Shown: positions 41,427-50,268 of the stretch, piece after piece
Layout of the letters: each line of letters starts with the position of its first letter
How positions within the stretch are numbered: position 1 is the first letter of the stretch
Source of the DNA: Nocardia sp. NBC_01503
Lineage (GTDB): Bacteria; Actinomycetota; Actinomycetes; Mycobacteriales; Mycobacteriaceae
DNA length: 64,000 nucleotides
Assembly: GCF_036327755.1 (NCBI RefSeq)
Contig: NZ_CP109596.1
Location: 6,696,001 to 6,760,000, forward strand
Direction: 5' to 3'
The notes under the pieces: generated by a model
Seen by the model: only the letters and a program-made list of their open reading frames with translations
Told to the model about the DNA's origin: nothing
Database searches by the model: none
Made by a program: the position numbers and the translations under genes

Positions 41427-41999
41427 TTAGGTGAGAGCGCGTGAAATGAGATACTCGGCGAGGGTGGTCAGTACCTGCTTGCACGAAGCGCGGTCTCGCG
41501 CGTCGCACAGCAGGATCGGCACCTGCTCATCGAGGTCGAGCGCATCGCGCACCTCCTGCGTCGAATACACCGGCGCACCCTCGAAACAATTGACGCCGAT
41601 GGTGAATCCGATCCCGCGCCGCTCGAAGAAGTCGATGGCCGCGAACGAATTCTCCAGCCGCCGGGTATCGGCCAGGATCACAGCGCCGAGCGCGCCCCGC
41701 GCCAATTCGTCCCAGAGGAACCAGAATCGGTCCTGACCGGGTGTGCCGAACAGATAGAGCACCAGCCCGGCATCGATGGTGATCCGCCCGAAATCCAGGC
41801 CGACCGTGGTGGTGGTCTTACTCTCCACACCGGTGAGATCGTCGACGCCCGCGGAGCGTTCGGTGATTATCTCCTCGGTGCGCAGCGGGGCGATCTCGCT
41901 GATCGTCCCGACCATGGTGGTCTTGCCGACCCCGAAGCCGCCCGCGATCAGGATCTTCACCGATTGCGCGAGCGCGTGGTCCTCGTCGAACCCGGTCAT
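41427..41999 (-). CDS. cvnD2: CvnD-type small GTPase, conservon 2
   Basis: This 190-residue protein is highly similar to CvnD at 37370. It has P-loop GGFGVGKTT, GTPGQDRFWFLWDELARGALG around switch II, NCFEGA and CDARD. A distinct N-terminal region of a dozen residues (TGFDEDHALAQ) precedes the common core. It is 8 bp downstream of cvnB2 with no cvnC between. It ends 94 bp upstream of cvnA of conservon 1. Confidence 0.93.
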   Translation of the reverse strand: MTGFDEDHALAQSVKILIAGGFGVGKTTMVGTISEIAPLRTEEIITERSAGVDDLTGVESKTTTTVGLDFGRITIDAGLVLYLFGTPGQDRFWFLWDELARGALGAVILADTRRLENSFAAIDFFERRGIGFTIGVNCFEGAPVYSTQEVRDALDLDEQVPILLCDARDRASCKQVLTTLAEYLISRALT

Positions 42000-42007
42000 G
42001 CCGGGGC

Positions 42008-42415
42008 TCAGCCGAATTCGCCGGGGCGGCGGGCCGCGGTGGAAAGGAATGTTCCCACCCGCTGCACGGTCAGGTTCATCTCATAGGCCACCATGCCCAG
42101 ATTGGCGTCCGCGCCCGCCTGCAGCGCGAGGCAGGCGTTCGCGCCCGCGGCGGTCACGAAGAGCACCGCGCGATCGAGTTCGATGACGGCCTGGCGCACG
42201 TCGCCGCCGTCGAAACGGTGTCCGGCACTGCGGGAGAGCCCGTACAGCGTGGAGGACATGGCGGAGAAGTGTTCGGCATCCTCGCGCAGCATGCGGGTGG
42301 AGCGGCCGAGCAGCAGACCGTCGGTCGAGTGGACCACGGCGTGACGGACACCGGCGAGCTTGTCGACGAGATCGTCGAGCAGCCAGTCGAGGTCACCGGC
42401 GGGAGAAGTACTCAC
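42008..42415 (-). CDS. cvnB2: CvnB Roadblock/LC7 protein, conservon 2
   Basis: GTG 42415 gives 135 residues. The Roadblock/LC7 core matches CvnB1 almost word for word (LAGVRHAVVHSTDGLLLGRS, AVIELDRAVLFVTAAGANA, GMVAYEMNLTVQRVGTFLS). The start is 23 nt inside cvnA2. The stop is followed after 8 nt by cvnD2, so the DUF742 gene expected here is absent. Confidence 0.92.
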   Translation of the reverse strand: MSTSPAGDLDWLLDDLVDKLAGVRHAVVHSTDGLLLGRSTRMLREDAEHFSAMSSTLYGLSRSAGHRFDGGDVRQAVIELDRAVLFVTAAGANACLALQAGADANLGMVAYEMNLTVQRVGTFLSTAARRPGEFG

Positions 42416-44831
42416 CGTCGCCTTCCTGTCGATGTGTGATGGGTGGGAGGGTGCCCTGATCGGAGCGGCGGCCCTGGCGGGTGCCGTTCTCGATGGCGGA
42501 CATGAGGTCTCGGGCCTGCTCGGGACTGCGTTCGGGCAGTGCGGGCGGGGCCGGTTCGAGGACAGCGGTATTCCAGGCCGTCGACTCCTCGGGAGCCGGA
42601 TCGTGCGCCAATTCGGGTGCGAGGCTTTCCTGTCGGCGGCGCTTGGGCAGCGAGGGGCGCGACCCTTGCGGGTCCGCGGACTGCTCACGGCCGGCTCCGT
42701 CGGTGTGCGCGGCGTGATCGTCCGGCCGGTGATCGACCGAGGGTTCCACTCGTGCATGGCGGCCCGTGTCCATGGGCCGAGCTGCCGGGGCGGGCGGTAG
42801 GGCATCGCGCCGCGCGGGTGCGTCGAGCACCGGCAGTTCATCGGTGTCCGGGCGGAATTCGGCACGGCGGGGGATCGGGAGCTGACCGGAGGTGAACTCG
42901 GGCGAGGGTGTCTCACCGGCGATGAGCGCGGCGGGCACCAGCACGATGGCGCGCAGACCGCCGTAGTCGGATTCGGACAGGCGCACCGAAATGCCGTGCC
43001 GGGCAGCGAGTTGCGAGACCACGAACAGGCCGAGTCGGGAGTCCGAGGAGAAGGTGCTCAGACCGAGGTCGGCGGCGGTACCCAGCACTGCGTTGATGCG
43101 TTCGAGCTCGGGCTCCGGAACGCCCACGCCCTGATCGATGATCTCCAGCGCCACTCCGCGCCCCACCGTGTTACCGGTGATCTGCACCTTGGACTGTGGC
43201 GGTGAGAAGTGCGCGGCATTGTCGATGAGCTCGGCGAGCAGATGGATCAGATCGCCGACGGCCAGACCGACGATGAAAGCCTGTGGCAGCCGCCCGGTTC
43301 GGACCCGCTGATAGTCGACGGTCTCGCCGACGGCGCTGCGCACCAACTCCATGAGCGGCACCGGATTGCGCCACTGCCGGCCGGGGCGTCCGCCCGCGAG
43401 GATGACCAGGTTCTCGGCATTGCGGCGTTCGCGGGTGGCGAGGTGATCGAGTACGAAGAAGGTCTCGAGCAGCGCCGGATCCTCCTGCTTGGATTCGGCC
43501 TCGTCGAGGATCTCCAACTGCCGGTGCACCACGACCTGGCTCCGGTGCGCGATATTGAGGAAGACGGCCTTCACGCCCTCGCGGGTGCGAGATTCGGTGA
43601 CCGCGGCGGAGACGGCGGTGGTGTGCGCGTGGCTGAACGCGTCGGCGACCTGACCGATTTCGTCGCCGCCGAAATCCAGTGCGGGAGTTTCGGTATCGAT
43701 ATCGACGTGTACGCCGTTCGCGAGCAGTCGCATGGTCTCGGGCAGCCGCTCGTCGGCCAGGGCGATGGTCTCATCGCGCAGGCGTCGCAGTCGCCGGATG
43801 ATCCGATTGGCCAGGGCGAGCGCGACCAGAATCGCGCCGAGTGCGACGACCACCATGGCCGCGCCGGTGAGCAGGGAAGTGCGGGTGGTCGTGGTGGCGG
43901 CGTCACTGGCCAGACGCTGGGCTTCGGAGTTCTCGGCCTGCCACATATCCGCGAGCGCCTTGTTCACCTCTTTGACGGCGTCCTCCCAGGCGGCGGGGGA
44001 CAGCGGCAACGGCGCGGGTTTGAAGGTCGCGCCCTCCGCGCGCGGTACCGCACGCTGGGAGAGCGCGGTCTCCATACTGCTCAACCGCTGCCAAGCCGCC
44101 CCGCCCACAAGGGTTTTCGCGGCGGCCGCCTGCTCCGGATCAGCGTCGGTGAGCAGCCGTTCCACGCGATTGTGGTAGAAGCCGACCAGTCGCAGGTAGT
44201 CATCGGCCAGATCCGCGGGCAGGCCGGTGCCGCCGTCCAGGAGTGCCGCGCCGAGGGAGTTCGCGCGATTCATGGCCTCGAGGCCCTCCAGCACGCCACC
44301 GGCCGCGGCGAGTTCGATGGCGGTGGCCGGGTCCGGCGCGGTCCGCTGGGCGATGCGCACCCCGGCCAGGACGAACTGCGGCATGGAGCTGTAGAAGGCG
44401 TCGGCGTCGCCGAGGGGCAGGGTTCCGGCGTCCAGTCCGACGCGAATCACCGTGAGCCGCTTACCCAATTCGGTGAGTGCGGTGGTGGCATCGTCCATGG
44501 ATTTCGGTCCGATGGCGTGCAGTCTCGATTGCGCGGGGACGAGGTCATGCAGTGCGGAGTCGAGGCGCTGGCGAGCGGCGGCCAATGCGTGCAGGTCGGT
44601 ATCGGCTCCGGCTATCCGCCACATCGTGATTCGGCGTTCCTGTTCGAGCGCCTCGATGAGTTCGCGGGTGGGTGCGACCCCGGCGCGCATTTCATCGGCC
44701 CAGTCCTGGGCGGAGTTGGAGCGGTCCACCAGATATCCGGTCGCGCCGACGCCGACGGCCACCAGCGCGAGGCTGGGTACCAAGGCGATGGCCAGAATTC
44801 GTGTCCGCACCCCTGGCCGCCTGCTGCGCAT
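42393..44831 (-). CDS. cvnA2: CvnA sensor kinase-like protein, conservon 2
   Basis: The ATG at 44829-44831 gives 812 residues beginning MRSRRPGVRTRILAIALVPS, aligned with CvnA1. The order is TM1, an extracytoplasmic sensor region (poorly conserved with CvnA1), TM2 near residues 315-340, a HAMP-like region, then an ATPase domain with LAELIDNAAHFSPP and EIIDQGVGVPEPE. A disordered acidic/Pro-rich tail ends in SAIENGTRQGRRSDQG. The intracellular half is far better conserved with CvnA1 than the sensor. The two proteins should share output partners but detect different signals. Confidence 0.92.
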   Translation of the reverse strand: MRSRRPGVRTRILAIALVPSLALVAVGVGATGYLVDRSNSAQDWADEMRAGVAPTRELIEALEQERRITMWRIAGADTDLHALAAARQRLDSALHDLVPAQSRLHAIGPKSMDDATTALTELGKRLTVIRVGLDAGTLPLGDADAFYSSMPQFVLAGVRIAQRTAPDPATAIELAAAGGVLEGLEAMNRANSLGAALLDGGTGLPADLADDYLRLVGFYHNRVERLLTDADPEQAAAAKTLVGGAAWQRLSSMETALSQRAVPRAEGATFKPAPLPLSPAAWEDAVKEVNKALADMWQAENSEAQRLASDAATTTTRTSLLTGAAMVVVALGAILVALALANRIIRRLRRLRDETIALADERLPETMRLLANGVHVDIDTETPALDFGGDEIGQVADAFSHAHTTAVSAAVTESRTREGVKAVFLNIAHRSQVVVHRQLEILDEAESKQEDPALLETFFVLDHLATRERRNAENLVILAGGRPGRQWRNPVPLMELVRSAVGETVDYQRVRTGRLPQAFIVGLAVGDLIHLLAELIDNAAHFSPPQSKVQITGNTVGRGVALEIIDQGVGVPEPELERINAVLGTAADLGLSTFSSDSRLGLFVVSQLAARHGISVRLSESDYGGLRAIVLVPAALIAGETPSPEFTSGQLPIPRRAEFRPDTDELPVLDAPARRDALPPAPAARPMDTGRHARVEPSVDHRPDDHAAHTDGAGREQSADPQGSRPSLPKRRRQESLAPELAHDPAPEESTAWNTAVLEPAPPALPERSPEQARDLMSAIENGTRQGRRSDQGTLPPITHRQEGDGEYFSRR

Positions 44832-45234
44832 TGCCCGAGGGTAGCCATCGGGTGGCCGCAGCGCCCGTGCGAGTCCTCTTGAGCGGGATGGGATTTGACT
44901 CCGAGACCGGCCGTCCGGTATGCGACGGTGGCCGCGTCGTCGCCCGAACAATCCTTGAATCCGTTGCGCGAGAGCGAGTCTCGACGACGGTCCGGCCAAC
45001 CCGGTTCACCACCTGCGCTGTGCGTTTCCAACCTGGTGACCAGAGGATAGCCCCGCGTTCCCGCGCGCGTAGCCGGTTCGCCGCAGCCGGATTCTGCCCG
45101 CCGGGCACGACGCCCGTCGGCCGTCGAGCCAGACGTTCACCGACTCGACAGCTACGCGTCGGATTCGGGCAACCGTCCAGGGTTACGTTCGCCGCGCCCG
45201 GGGTACAGCGGGCCCGAAGGTTGGAGGGAACTAA
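44832..45234. other. intergenic region between divergent cvnA2 and phoA
   Basis: About 400 bp with no credible gene; frames here are shadows. It must hold both promoters. Two single GTTCACC heptamers (45004-45010 and 45135-45141) recall the PHO-box unit, but no tandem copies with 11-nt spacing were found, so PhoP control is not shown. Confidence 0.5.
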
Positions 45235-46737
45235 GTGCAGCACAAGAAGCGCGCCTGGCTCGGCGCGGTCGCGGCCATCACGGCCGCGTTCGTGGGCTCG
45301 ACCCTGGTCGCGGGTTGCGGCTCGGACAGCAAGGCCGACAACGAAGTGCACAACATCATCTACCTGCTCGGTGACGGTATGGGACGCACCCACATCACCG
45401 CCGCGCGCGAACGCTTCATGGGTGTCAAGGGGCACCTGAACATGGAGCAGCTGCCGTACGTGGGAGCGGTATCCACCTACGCGGTGGAGCCGAACAGCGA
45501 TAAGCCCGCGCTGGTGACGGACTCCGCGTCCGCGGCCACCGCGTGGTCCTCGGGGGTCAAGACCTACAACGCCGCGCTCGGCGTGGACGCCTACGGCAAG
45601 TCCGTGCCCACGCTCATGGAGCAGGCCAAGGCCGCCGGTTTCGCCACCGGCAATGTGAGCACCGCCGAGATCACCGACGCCACCCCGGCCGGCATGGTCA
45701 GCCACGCGCTGCTGCGCGGCTGCCAGGGACCGACATTCAGCGAATCGACCTGCCTGCCCAAGAAGTCCGACGGCAGCTATGCGGCCCAACCCGCGGACAA
45801 GACGCTGGTGACCCCGATCGCCGAGCAGATCGCGCGCAACGGCACCGCCGATGTCATCTTCGGCGGCGGCCTGGCCCGCTTCGAGCCCGATGACCAGAAG
45901 GCCATGCTGGACAAGGGTTATCAGGTGCTGGGCAGCATGGGAGACCCCGCGCTCGAGGCGCAGACCGCCGACAGCCAGAAGGTCGCCACCGCCGCGGATC
46001 TGACCGCGACCAAGAGCGATAAGGTGATCGGCCTGTTCAACCGCGGCAATATGACCGTCACCCAGGCCAAGGCGATGCTGCCGGACTCCGCGCCGCAGAA
46101 GCAGGAGCCGACCCTGGCGGCCATGACCACCAAGGCCATCGACCTGCTGTCGAACCGCAAGGACAGCAAGGGCTTCCTGCTCCAGATCGAGGGCGCGCTC
46201 ATCGACAAGCGCTCGCACGCCAATGACGCCGCGCAGACCCTGGACGAGATGAAGGCGTTCGACGACGCCGTCGCCGCCGCCATGGACTTCGCCAAGAAGG
46301 ACAAGCACACCCTGGTGATCGTCACCGCCGACCACGAGTGCGCGGGCTTCAACATCATCGAGAAGAACACCTTCACCAATGCCGAAGCGGTCGGACCGCC
46401 CACCAATGTGGACACCACCAACCCGGCCAACAACTCCAACCCGCCGCGGGACGGCAAGGAGAACGTGAAGGATCCGGTTCGCTCCAACGGGTTCGTCAAT
46501 GGCTCGGGCGCCAACGACCCGCGCAACTTCGCCCCGGCGACCTTCCGCACCGTCGATGACAAGCCCGAGGTCAAGGACGGCTCGGCCGAGGCCAGCCTGT
46601 GGCTGACCTACCTGTCCGGCAACCACACCGGCGCGGACGTGATGATCTACGCCTACGGTCCGGGCGGCGACGCCTTCGCCGCCAGCCAGGACAACACCGC
46701 GCTCTACACCAAGATGCACCAGGCCCTGCTGCCGTGA
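45235..46737 (+). CDS. phoA: alkaline phosphatase, PhoA type, lipoprotein
   Basis: This 500-residue protein starts at a GTG behind GGAGGGAA. The signal peptide ends with lipobox LVAGC, so the enzyme is likely tethered outside the membrane. The active site is like E. coli PhoA: metal motif LLGDGMG, nucleophile Ser in VTDSASAATAW, EGALIDKRSHAND, VTADHECAGF and GNHTGADVMIYAYGP carrying the last metal His. It releases phosphate from phosphomonoesters. A 20-residue Asn/Pro-rich insertion around NTTNPANNSNPP is a local oddity. The stop overlaps the next gene (GTGA). Confidence 0.94.
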   Translation: MQHKKRAWLGAVAAITAAFVGSTLVAGCGSDSKADNEVHNIIYLLGDGMGRTHITAARERFMGVKGHLNMEQLPYVGAVSTYAVEPNSDKPALVTDSASAATAWSSGVKTYNAALGVDAYGKSVPTLMEQAKAAGFATGNVSTAEITDATPAGMVSHALLRGCQGPTFSESTCLPKKSDGSYAAQPADKTLVTPIAEQIARNGTADVIFGGGLARFEPDDQKAMLDKGYQVLGSMGDPALEAQTADSQKVATAADLTATKSDKVIGLFNRGNMTVTQAKAMLPDSAPQKQEPTLAAMTTKAIDLLSNRKDSKGFLLQIEGALIDKRSHANDAAQTLDEMKAFDDAVAAAMDFAKKDKHTLVIVTADHECAGFNIIEKNTFTNAEAVGPPTNVDTTNPANNSNPPRDGKENVKDPVRSNGFVNGSGANDPRNFAPATFRTVDDKPEVKDGSAEASLWLTYLSGNHTGADVMIYAYGPGGDAFAASQDNTALYTKMHQALLP

Positions 46738-47372
46738 GCGTGAACGGTGTTGCGGCGCCCGCCTATTCACTGCCGCACGTGGTGAAGGCCGCCGAGCTGC
46801 GCGGACTGACCACGCCACGACAGCCGCAGACAGCAGGTGCGGGCCCACGGACGCGGCGGCGACGTCGCCTACGCGGCACGGCGTCGACCACCGTACGCGG
46901 GGCGATGATCGCCGGACTGCTTGCCGCGGTCGCGTTCGGAGCGGGATGCGCCCCCGCGTCGAATACGACCACGTCGAGTCCGGTGGCTACGCCGTCATTC
47001 GCACCGAAACCCGCTGTGGCACCGGCCGGTTCGATCGCCGCCGCGCCGGGTGAGGTGCGGGTGGAACCGGGACCGTTCACCGATCGGATCAAGCTGACCG
47101 GTACCCGATTGGACGGGAACGCGGTCCACGGTCGCCTGGCCATCACCACCGATGTGAGCGATGTGCTCGCCCTCGAGGTGTCGGCGGCGTTCTACGACGC
47201 CGCCGGACGCCTGGTGGGCACCGGACATTTCGAGCACGCCGATGAAGAAGCCATGGGCGGCGGATCGCATATTCCGCACAATGACGGTATCGACTTCACC
47301 ATCACCTCGGCTCCGGCCGATGCGGCGGTCTCCGCCGCGGTGCTGTCGATTCCGGTGCTGGTCAACGAATAG
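46734..47372 (+). CDS. putative lipoprotein coupled to phoA
   Basis: With GTG 46734 (GTGA overlap with the phoA stop) the product has 212 residues. It has an unusually long basic N-terminal region of about 57 residues with an RRRRR stretch, then MIAGLLAAVAFGAGCAPAS with lipobox GAGC. An internal ATG at 46905 would give a short, conventional signal but lacks positive charges. The mature domain looks like a beta-sandwich (AITTDVSDVLALEVSAAFYD, GRLVGTGHFEH) with His-rich GSHIPHNDGI. The function is unknown. Coupling to phoA suggests co-expression during phosphate use. Confidence 0.7.
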   Translation: MSVNGVAAPAYSLPHVVKAAELRGLTTPRQPQTAGAGPRTRRRRRLRGTASTTVRGAMIAGLLAAVAFGAGCAPASNTTTSSPVATPSFAPKPAVAPAGSIAAAPGEVRVEPGPFTDRIKLTGTRLDGNAVHGRLAITTDVSDVLALEVSAAFYDAAGRLVGTGHFEHADEEAMGGGSHIPHNDGIDFTITSAPADAAVSAAVLSIPVLVNE

Positions 47373-47392
47373 CCCGCTCCCACAACACCACT

Positions 47393-47433
47393 CGCGAGCC
47401 CGCGTGCACACACCTGGTGCACGCGGGCTCGCG
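47393..47433 (+). terminator. strong hairpin terminator after the phoA operon
   Basis: A perfect 17-bp stem, CGCGAGCCCGCGTGCAC (47393-47409) and GTGCACGCGGGCTCGCG (47417-47433), with a 7-nt loop starts 21 bp after the stop codon. Confidence 0.9.
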
Positions 47434-47549
47434 CGTCTCACGCGAACCAGGGCGGCGATAGGAGCGGTGTAGCCGCGAGTAAGGTCCGCTGTCCACCACC
47501 GGGGATTGCCGCAACCGATCATGCTGGGACAGCGTGGTCTTCCCCGGTA

Positions 47550-47582
47550 TGCGGCACGCACACCCCTCGTACGCGTGCCGCA
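47550..47582 (-). terminator. hairpin, likely terminator of the sigma factor gene
   Basis: A perfect 10-bp stem TGCGGCACGC/GCGTGCCGCA with a 13-nt loop lies 106 bp past the sigma factor stop on the minus strand. The rest of 47434-47687 shows no gene. Confidence 0.55.
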
Positions 47583-47687
47583 CGCCGAGCGATAACGGAA
47601 CTCATCAGGTGCTATTCGGTAGAGCTGGTGCTGGGGGATTGTTCGGTCTCGACTGCCCATTGGTTACAGATCAACGATTCTTGGCCG

Positions 47688-48707
47688 CTATTCGAGGGTC
47701 GCGGGCAGACCGAAGCGTTCGAACAGCTGGGACCCCAGGAACACGGTGATCTTGTCGATGCCCCCATCCTGGACAGTCAGCACGTGGATGGATTGTGCGC
47801 GGTAGATGCCCTGGTCGTCCCGCTGATAGCAGGCGGCCGCGGGTTGGGTATTGGCGGCCGTACCCACGCAACGCCACCTGCCCGGATCGGAACCTGTTTT
47901 GGCGGTGAAGAATTCGAGCACATCGGCGCGGCCCGCGAACCACACCAGGGCGGGCGGCATCTCCATGACGACATCGTCGCGCAGCAGTTCGGCCAGGCCC
48001 CGCATATCCGAGCGGCCGAAGAAGTGCATGTAGCGGTCCACCGCCATCCGCTCCTGCGGGCTCAGCGATTCCGACATCTGATCCAGCATCGGGGCAACCT
48101 TCTCCAGGTGGGCATGTGCGCGCTGTAGCGCGCTGTTGATCGCGGCGGGGGAGGTCTCGAGCAGATCGGCGACCTCGGCGGCGGACCAGGCCAGCACATC
48201 GCGCAGGATCAATACGGCGCGCTGACGGGCGGGCAGGTACTGCAGCGCCGCGATGAAGGCGAGCCGGATACCGCTGCGCGCCGTCACCACCGCCGCCGGA
48301 TCATCGGCCGAATCGCCCAGTAGCGCATCGGGAATCGGTTCCAGCCAGGGAATCTCCGGATACCGCTGCGGGGTCGGTACCAGCTGTTCGCTCGGGCCGA
48401 CCAGCCCGGTGGGCAGGGCGCGCCTGCCGCGCTGTTCGAGCGCGGTGAGACAGACATTGGTGGCGATCCGATAGAGCCAGGTGCGCAGTGAACTCTTGCG
48501 CTCGTCGAAGCGATCGGCCGCCCGCCAGGCCCGCAGCATGGTGTCCTGCACCAGATCCTCGGCCTCGTGAATCGAACCCAGCATGCGGTAGCAGTGCGCG
48601 AGCAACTCCGGCCGGAACGGCCCTGTGCGGGAAGCGAATTCGGTACTGTCCGGCATGGACGAGGAACCTACCGCGTGCTCGGAGCGACGGGTGTCGATGC
48701 CGGTCAC
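47688..48707 (-). CDS. ECF sigma factor with SnoaL-like C-terminal domain, SigG-like
   Basis: GTG 48707 overlaps the exporter's stop (GTGA), suggesting coupling, and gives 339 residues. An ATG at 48656 is the alternative. Region 2 is FRPELLAHCYRMLGSIHEAEDLVQDTMLRAW with RTWLYRIATNVCLT. Region 4 is LPARQRAVLILRDVLAWSAAEVADLLETSPAAINSALQRAHAHL. The last 120 residues form a SnoaL/NTF2-like domain (MAVDRYMHFFGRSDMRGL...GLPATLE). This is the layout of mycobacterial SigG, where the extra domain modulates activity in place of a separate anti-sigma factor. Its regulon is unknown. Confidence 0.88.
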   Translation of the reverse strand: MTGIDTRRSEHAVGSSSMPDSTEFASRTGPFRPELLAHCYRMLGSIHEAEDLVQDTMLRAWRAADRFDERKSSLRTWLYRIATNVCLTALEQRGRRALPTGLVGPSEQLVPTPQRYPEIPWLEPIPDALLGDSADDPAAVVTARSGIRLAFIAALQYLPARQRAVLILRDVLAWSAAEVADLLETSPAAINSALQRAHAHLEKVAPMLDQMSESLSPQERMAVDRYMHFFGRSDMRGLAELLRDDVVMEMPPALVWFAGRADVLEFFTAKTGSDPGRWRCVGTAANTQPAAACYQRDDQGIYRAQSIHVLTVQDGGIDKITVFLGSQLFERFGLPATLE

Positions 48708-50125
48708 GCGGGCGTTCCCAGCTGCTCGGCATCGAGTGCCGCGACCACCGCGTCGGGCACCGGCGCACCGGCCGGAATGAGCAGGCCCAGCAGCGCGCCG
48801 AGCACGGCGAGCAGCGCCGCCGTCACCGTCGCGGCGGCGAAACCATCGGTGAAAGCCTGCGCCGAGGCGAAGCTGCCGACCGCGGCGAAGACCGCCGCGG
48901 GGACCGCGATTCCGAAGGCCCCACCGAGCTGACGCAGCGCACTGTAGGTGCCGGAGGCGGCGCCGACGGCGGTCATGGGCACCGCGCGCAGGACCGCGCT
49001 CTGAGCCGACGGAATCGCCATCGACGCACCTATACCGGCGATCACGAAGGGCGCGAGCAGCATCGGATACGGCAGATCGGGGCGAGCGATCAGGGCGATC
49101 CAACCGAAACCGGCGGCCTGCATCACCAGGCCCAGCACCACGAGCGGGCGCTCACCGAACCTGTTGACCCGCCTGCCCGCGACGGGTGCGATGAGGAACA
49201 GCGTGACGGTCCAGGGGGCCAGCCGCAGACCCGCGCCGAGCGGACCGTAGCCCATGACCACCTGCAGGAACTGGGTGAAGAAGAACGCGCCGCTGAAAAT
49301 CGAGGCGGTCAGCAGGAATCCGGCCGCATTACCCGCAGAGAAGGCGCGGGAGACGAAGAATCCCATGGGGACCAGCGGTGCGGCGGTGTGCGACTCCCAG
49401 CGAATGAACCCGGCGAGTGCGGCCGCACCGATGACGAACGCCGTCACGACTTCGGTACCAGCCCAACCGGATTCATTGCCCCGGATCAAGCCCCACACCA
49501 GGCCGAAGGCGGCAATGCTCACCAGCGCGATCCCGGCGTAATCCAATCGCCTTGCCAGGCCGAAGCTTTCGGGCAGTCGCGTCCGCACCAGCGGGACCAG
49601 CAGTACCCCGATCGGGACGTTGATCCAGAAGATCCACTGCCACGTCAGCCCCTGCACCACCGCGCCGCCCAGGAGCGGGCCGCCGAGTGTGCCCAATCCC
49701 GTTGTGGCGGCGAACAGTCCGAGGGCGCGGGTGCGTTGTGCGGGTTCGAAGGCCGCCGAGAGCAGGGCCACCGCCACCGGCATGATGGCCGCCGCGCCGA
49801 TCCCCTGCGCGGTGCGCGCGGCGATCAACCAGCCCAGATTCGGCGCCAGTGCGCAGCCGGCGGAAGCCACCGTGAACACGGTCAGTCCCGAGGCGAGTAC
49901 GCGCCTGCGGCCATAGCGGTCGCCGAGCGCGGCTCCGGCCATCAGCAGGACCGCGAAGCTCAGGTTGTAGGCGTTGATGGTCCATTCCAGTGCGCCGAGT
50001 GAGGCGTGCAGATCGAGTTGAATCGCGTGCAGGGCCGTGGTGACGACCAGTGCGTCCAGCACGATCATCAGCCCGGCGAGTGAGGTGAGCGCGAGTACCC
50101 AGCGCTGACCGACTGTCATTTTCAT
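48704..50125 (-). CDS. MFS efflux transporter, DHA2 (14-TM) type
   Basis: This 473-residue protein has about 14 hydrophobic helices. DHA2 marks are TM1 LAGLMIVLDALVVTTALHAIQ, loop 2-3 LGDRYGRRRVLASG and ARTAQGIGAAAIMPVAVALLSA. The TM1 Asp (LDALVV) is the coupling residue typical of the family. It is probably a proton-driven exporter for a drug-like compound. A palindrome lies 31 bp upstream. The sigma factor gene follows with a 4-nt overlap, so both form one operon. Confidence 0.92.
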   Translation of the reverse strand: MKMTVGQRWVLALTSLAGLMIVLDALVVTTALHAIQLDLHASLGALEWTINAYNLSFAVLLMAGAALGDRYGRRRVLASGLTVFTVASAGCALAPNLGWLIAARTAQGIGAAAIMPVAVALLSAAFEPAQRTRALGLFAATTGLGTLGGPLLGGAVVQGLTWQWIFWINVPIGVLLVPLVRTRLPESFGLARRLDYAGIALVSIAAFGLVWGLIRGNESGWAGTEVVTAFVIGAAALAGFIRWESHTAAPLVPMGFFVSRAFSAGNAAGFLLTASIFSGAFFFTQFLQVVMGYGPLGAGLRLAPWTVTLFLIAPVAGRRVNRFGERPLVVLGLVMQAAGFGWIALIARPDLPYPMLLAPFVIAGIGASMAIPSAQSAVLRAVPMTAVGAASGTYSALRQLGGAFGIAVPAAVFAAVGSFASAQAFTDGFAAATVTAALLAVLGALLGLLIPAGAPVPDAVVAALDAEQLGTPA

Positions 50126-50155
50126 CGTGTGCGGTCCTTCTTCGAAGGGATGTCA

Positions 50156-50169
50156 CGAGTACTTACTCG
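50156..50169. promoter_or_regulatory. palindrome upstream of the MFS exporter
   Basis: CGAGTA-CT-TACTCG is a perfect 6-bp-arm repeat 31 bp ahead of the exporter start, in the 143-bp gap to the divergent dehydrogenase gene. It is likely a repressor site. No regulator gene other than the sigma factor is adjacent. Confidence 0.4.
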
Positions 50170-50268
50170 CGGCACGCGGCGAATTCATCGGCCCCAGTCG
50201 GCGGTCCCGGCGTTCCGGTAAGAGTAGATTGTGTGTACCCGGCAGTAACTTGTAAGTAGGAGGCGACG

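Noticed and set aside
43209..44882. 557-codon forward frame opposite cvnA2
   Set aside because: It is a shadow of cvnA2. The reverse-strand protein has clear membrane helices and ATPase motifs, while this one has none and lacks a ribosome-binding site.
45004..45141. Possible PHO boxes upstream of phoA
   Set aside because: Only isolated GTTCACC heptamers were found. PHO boxes need tandem copies at 11-nt spacing.
48488..50002. 504-codon forward frame
   Set aside because: It is antisense to the MFS exporter and sigma factor and consists of charged low-complexity sequence.
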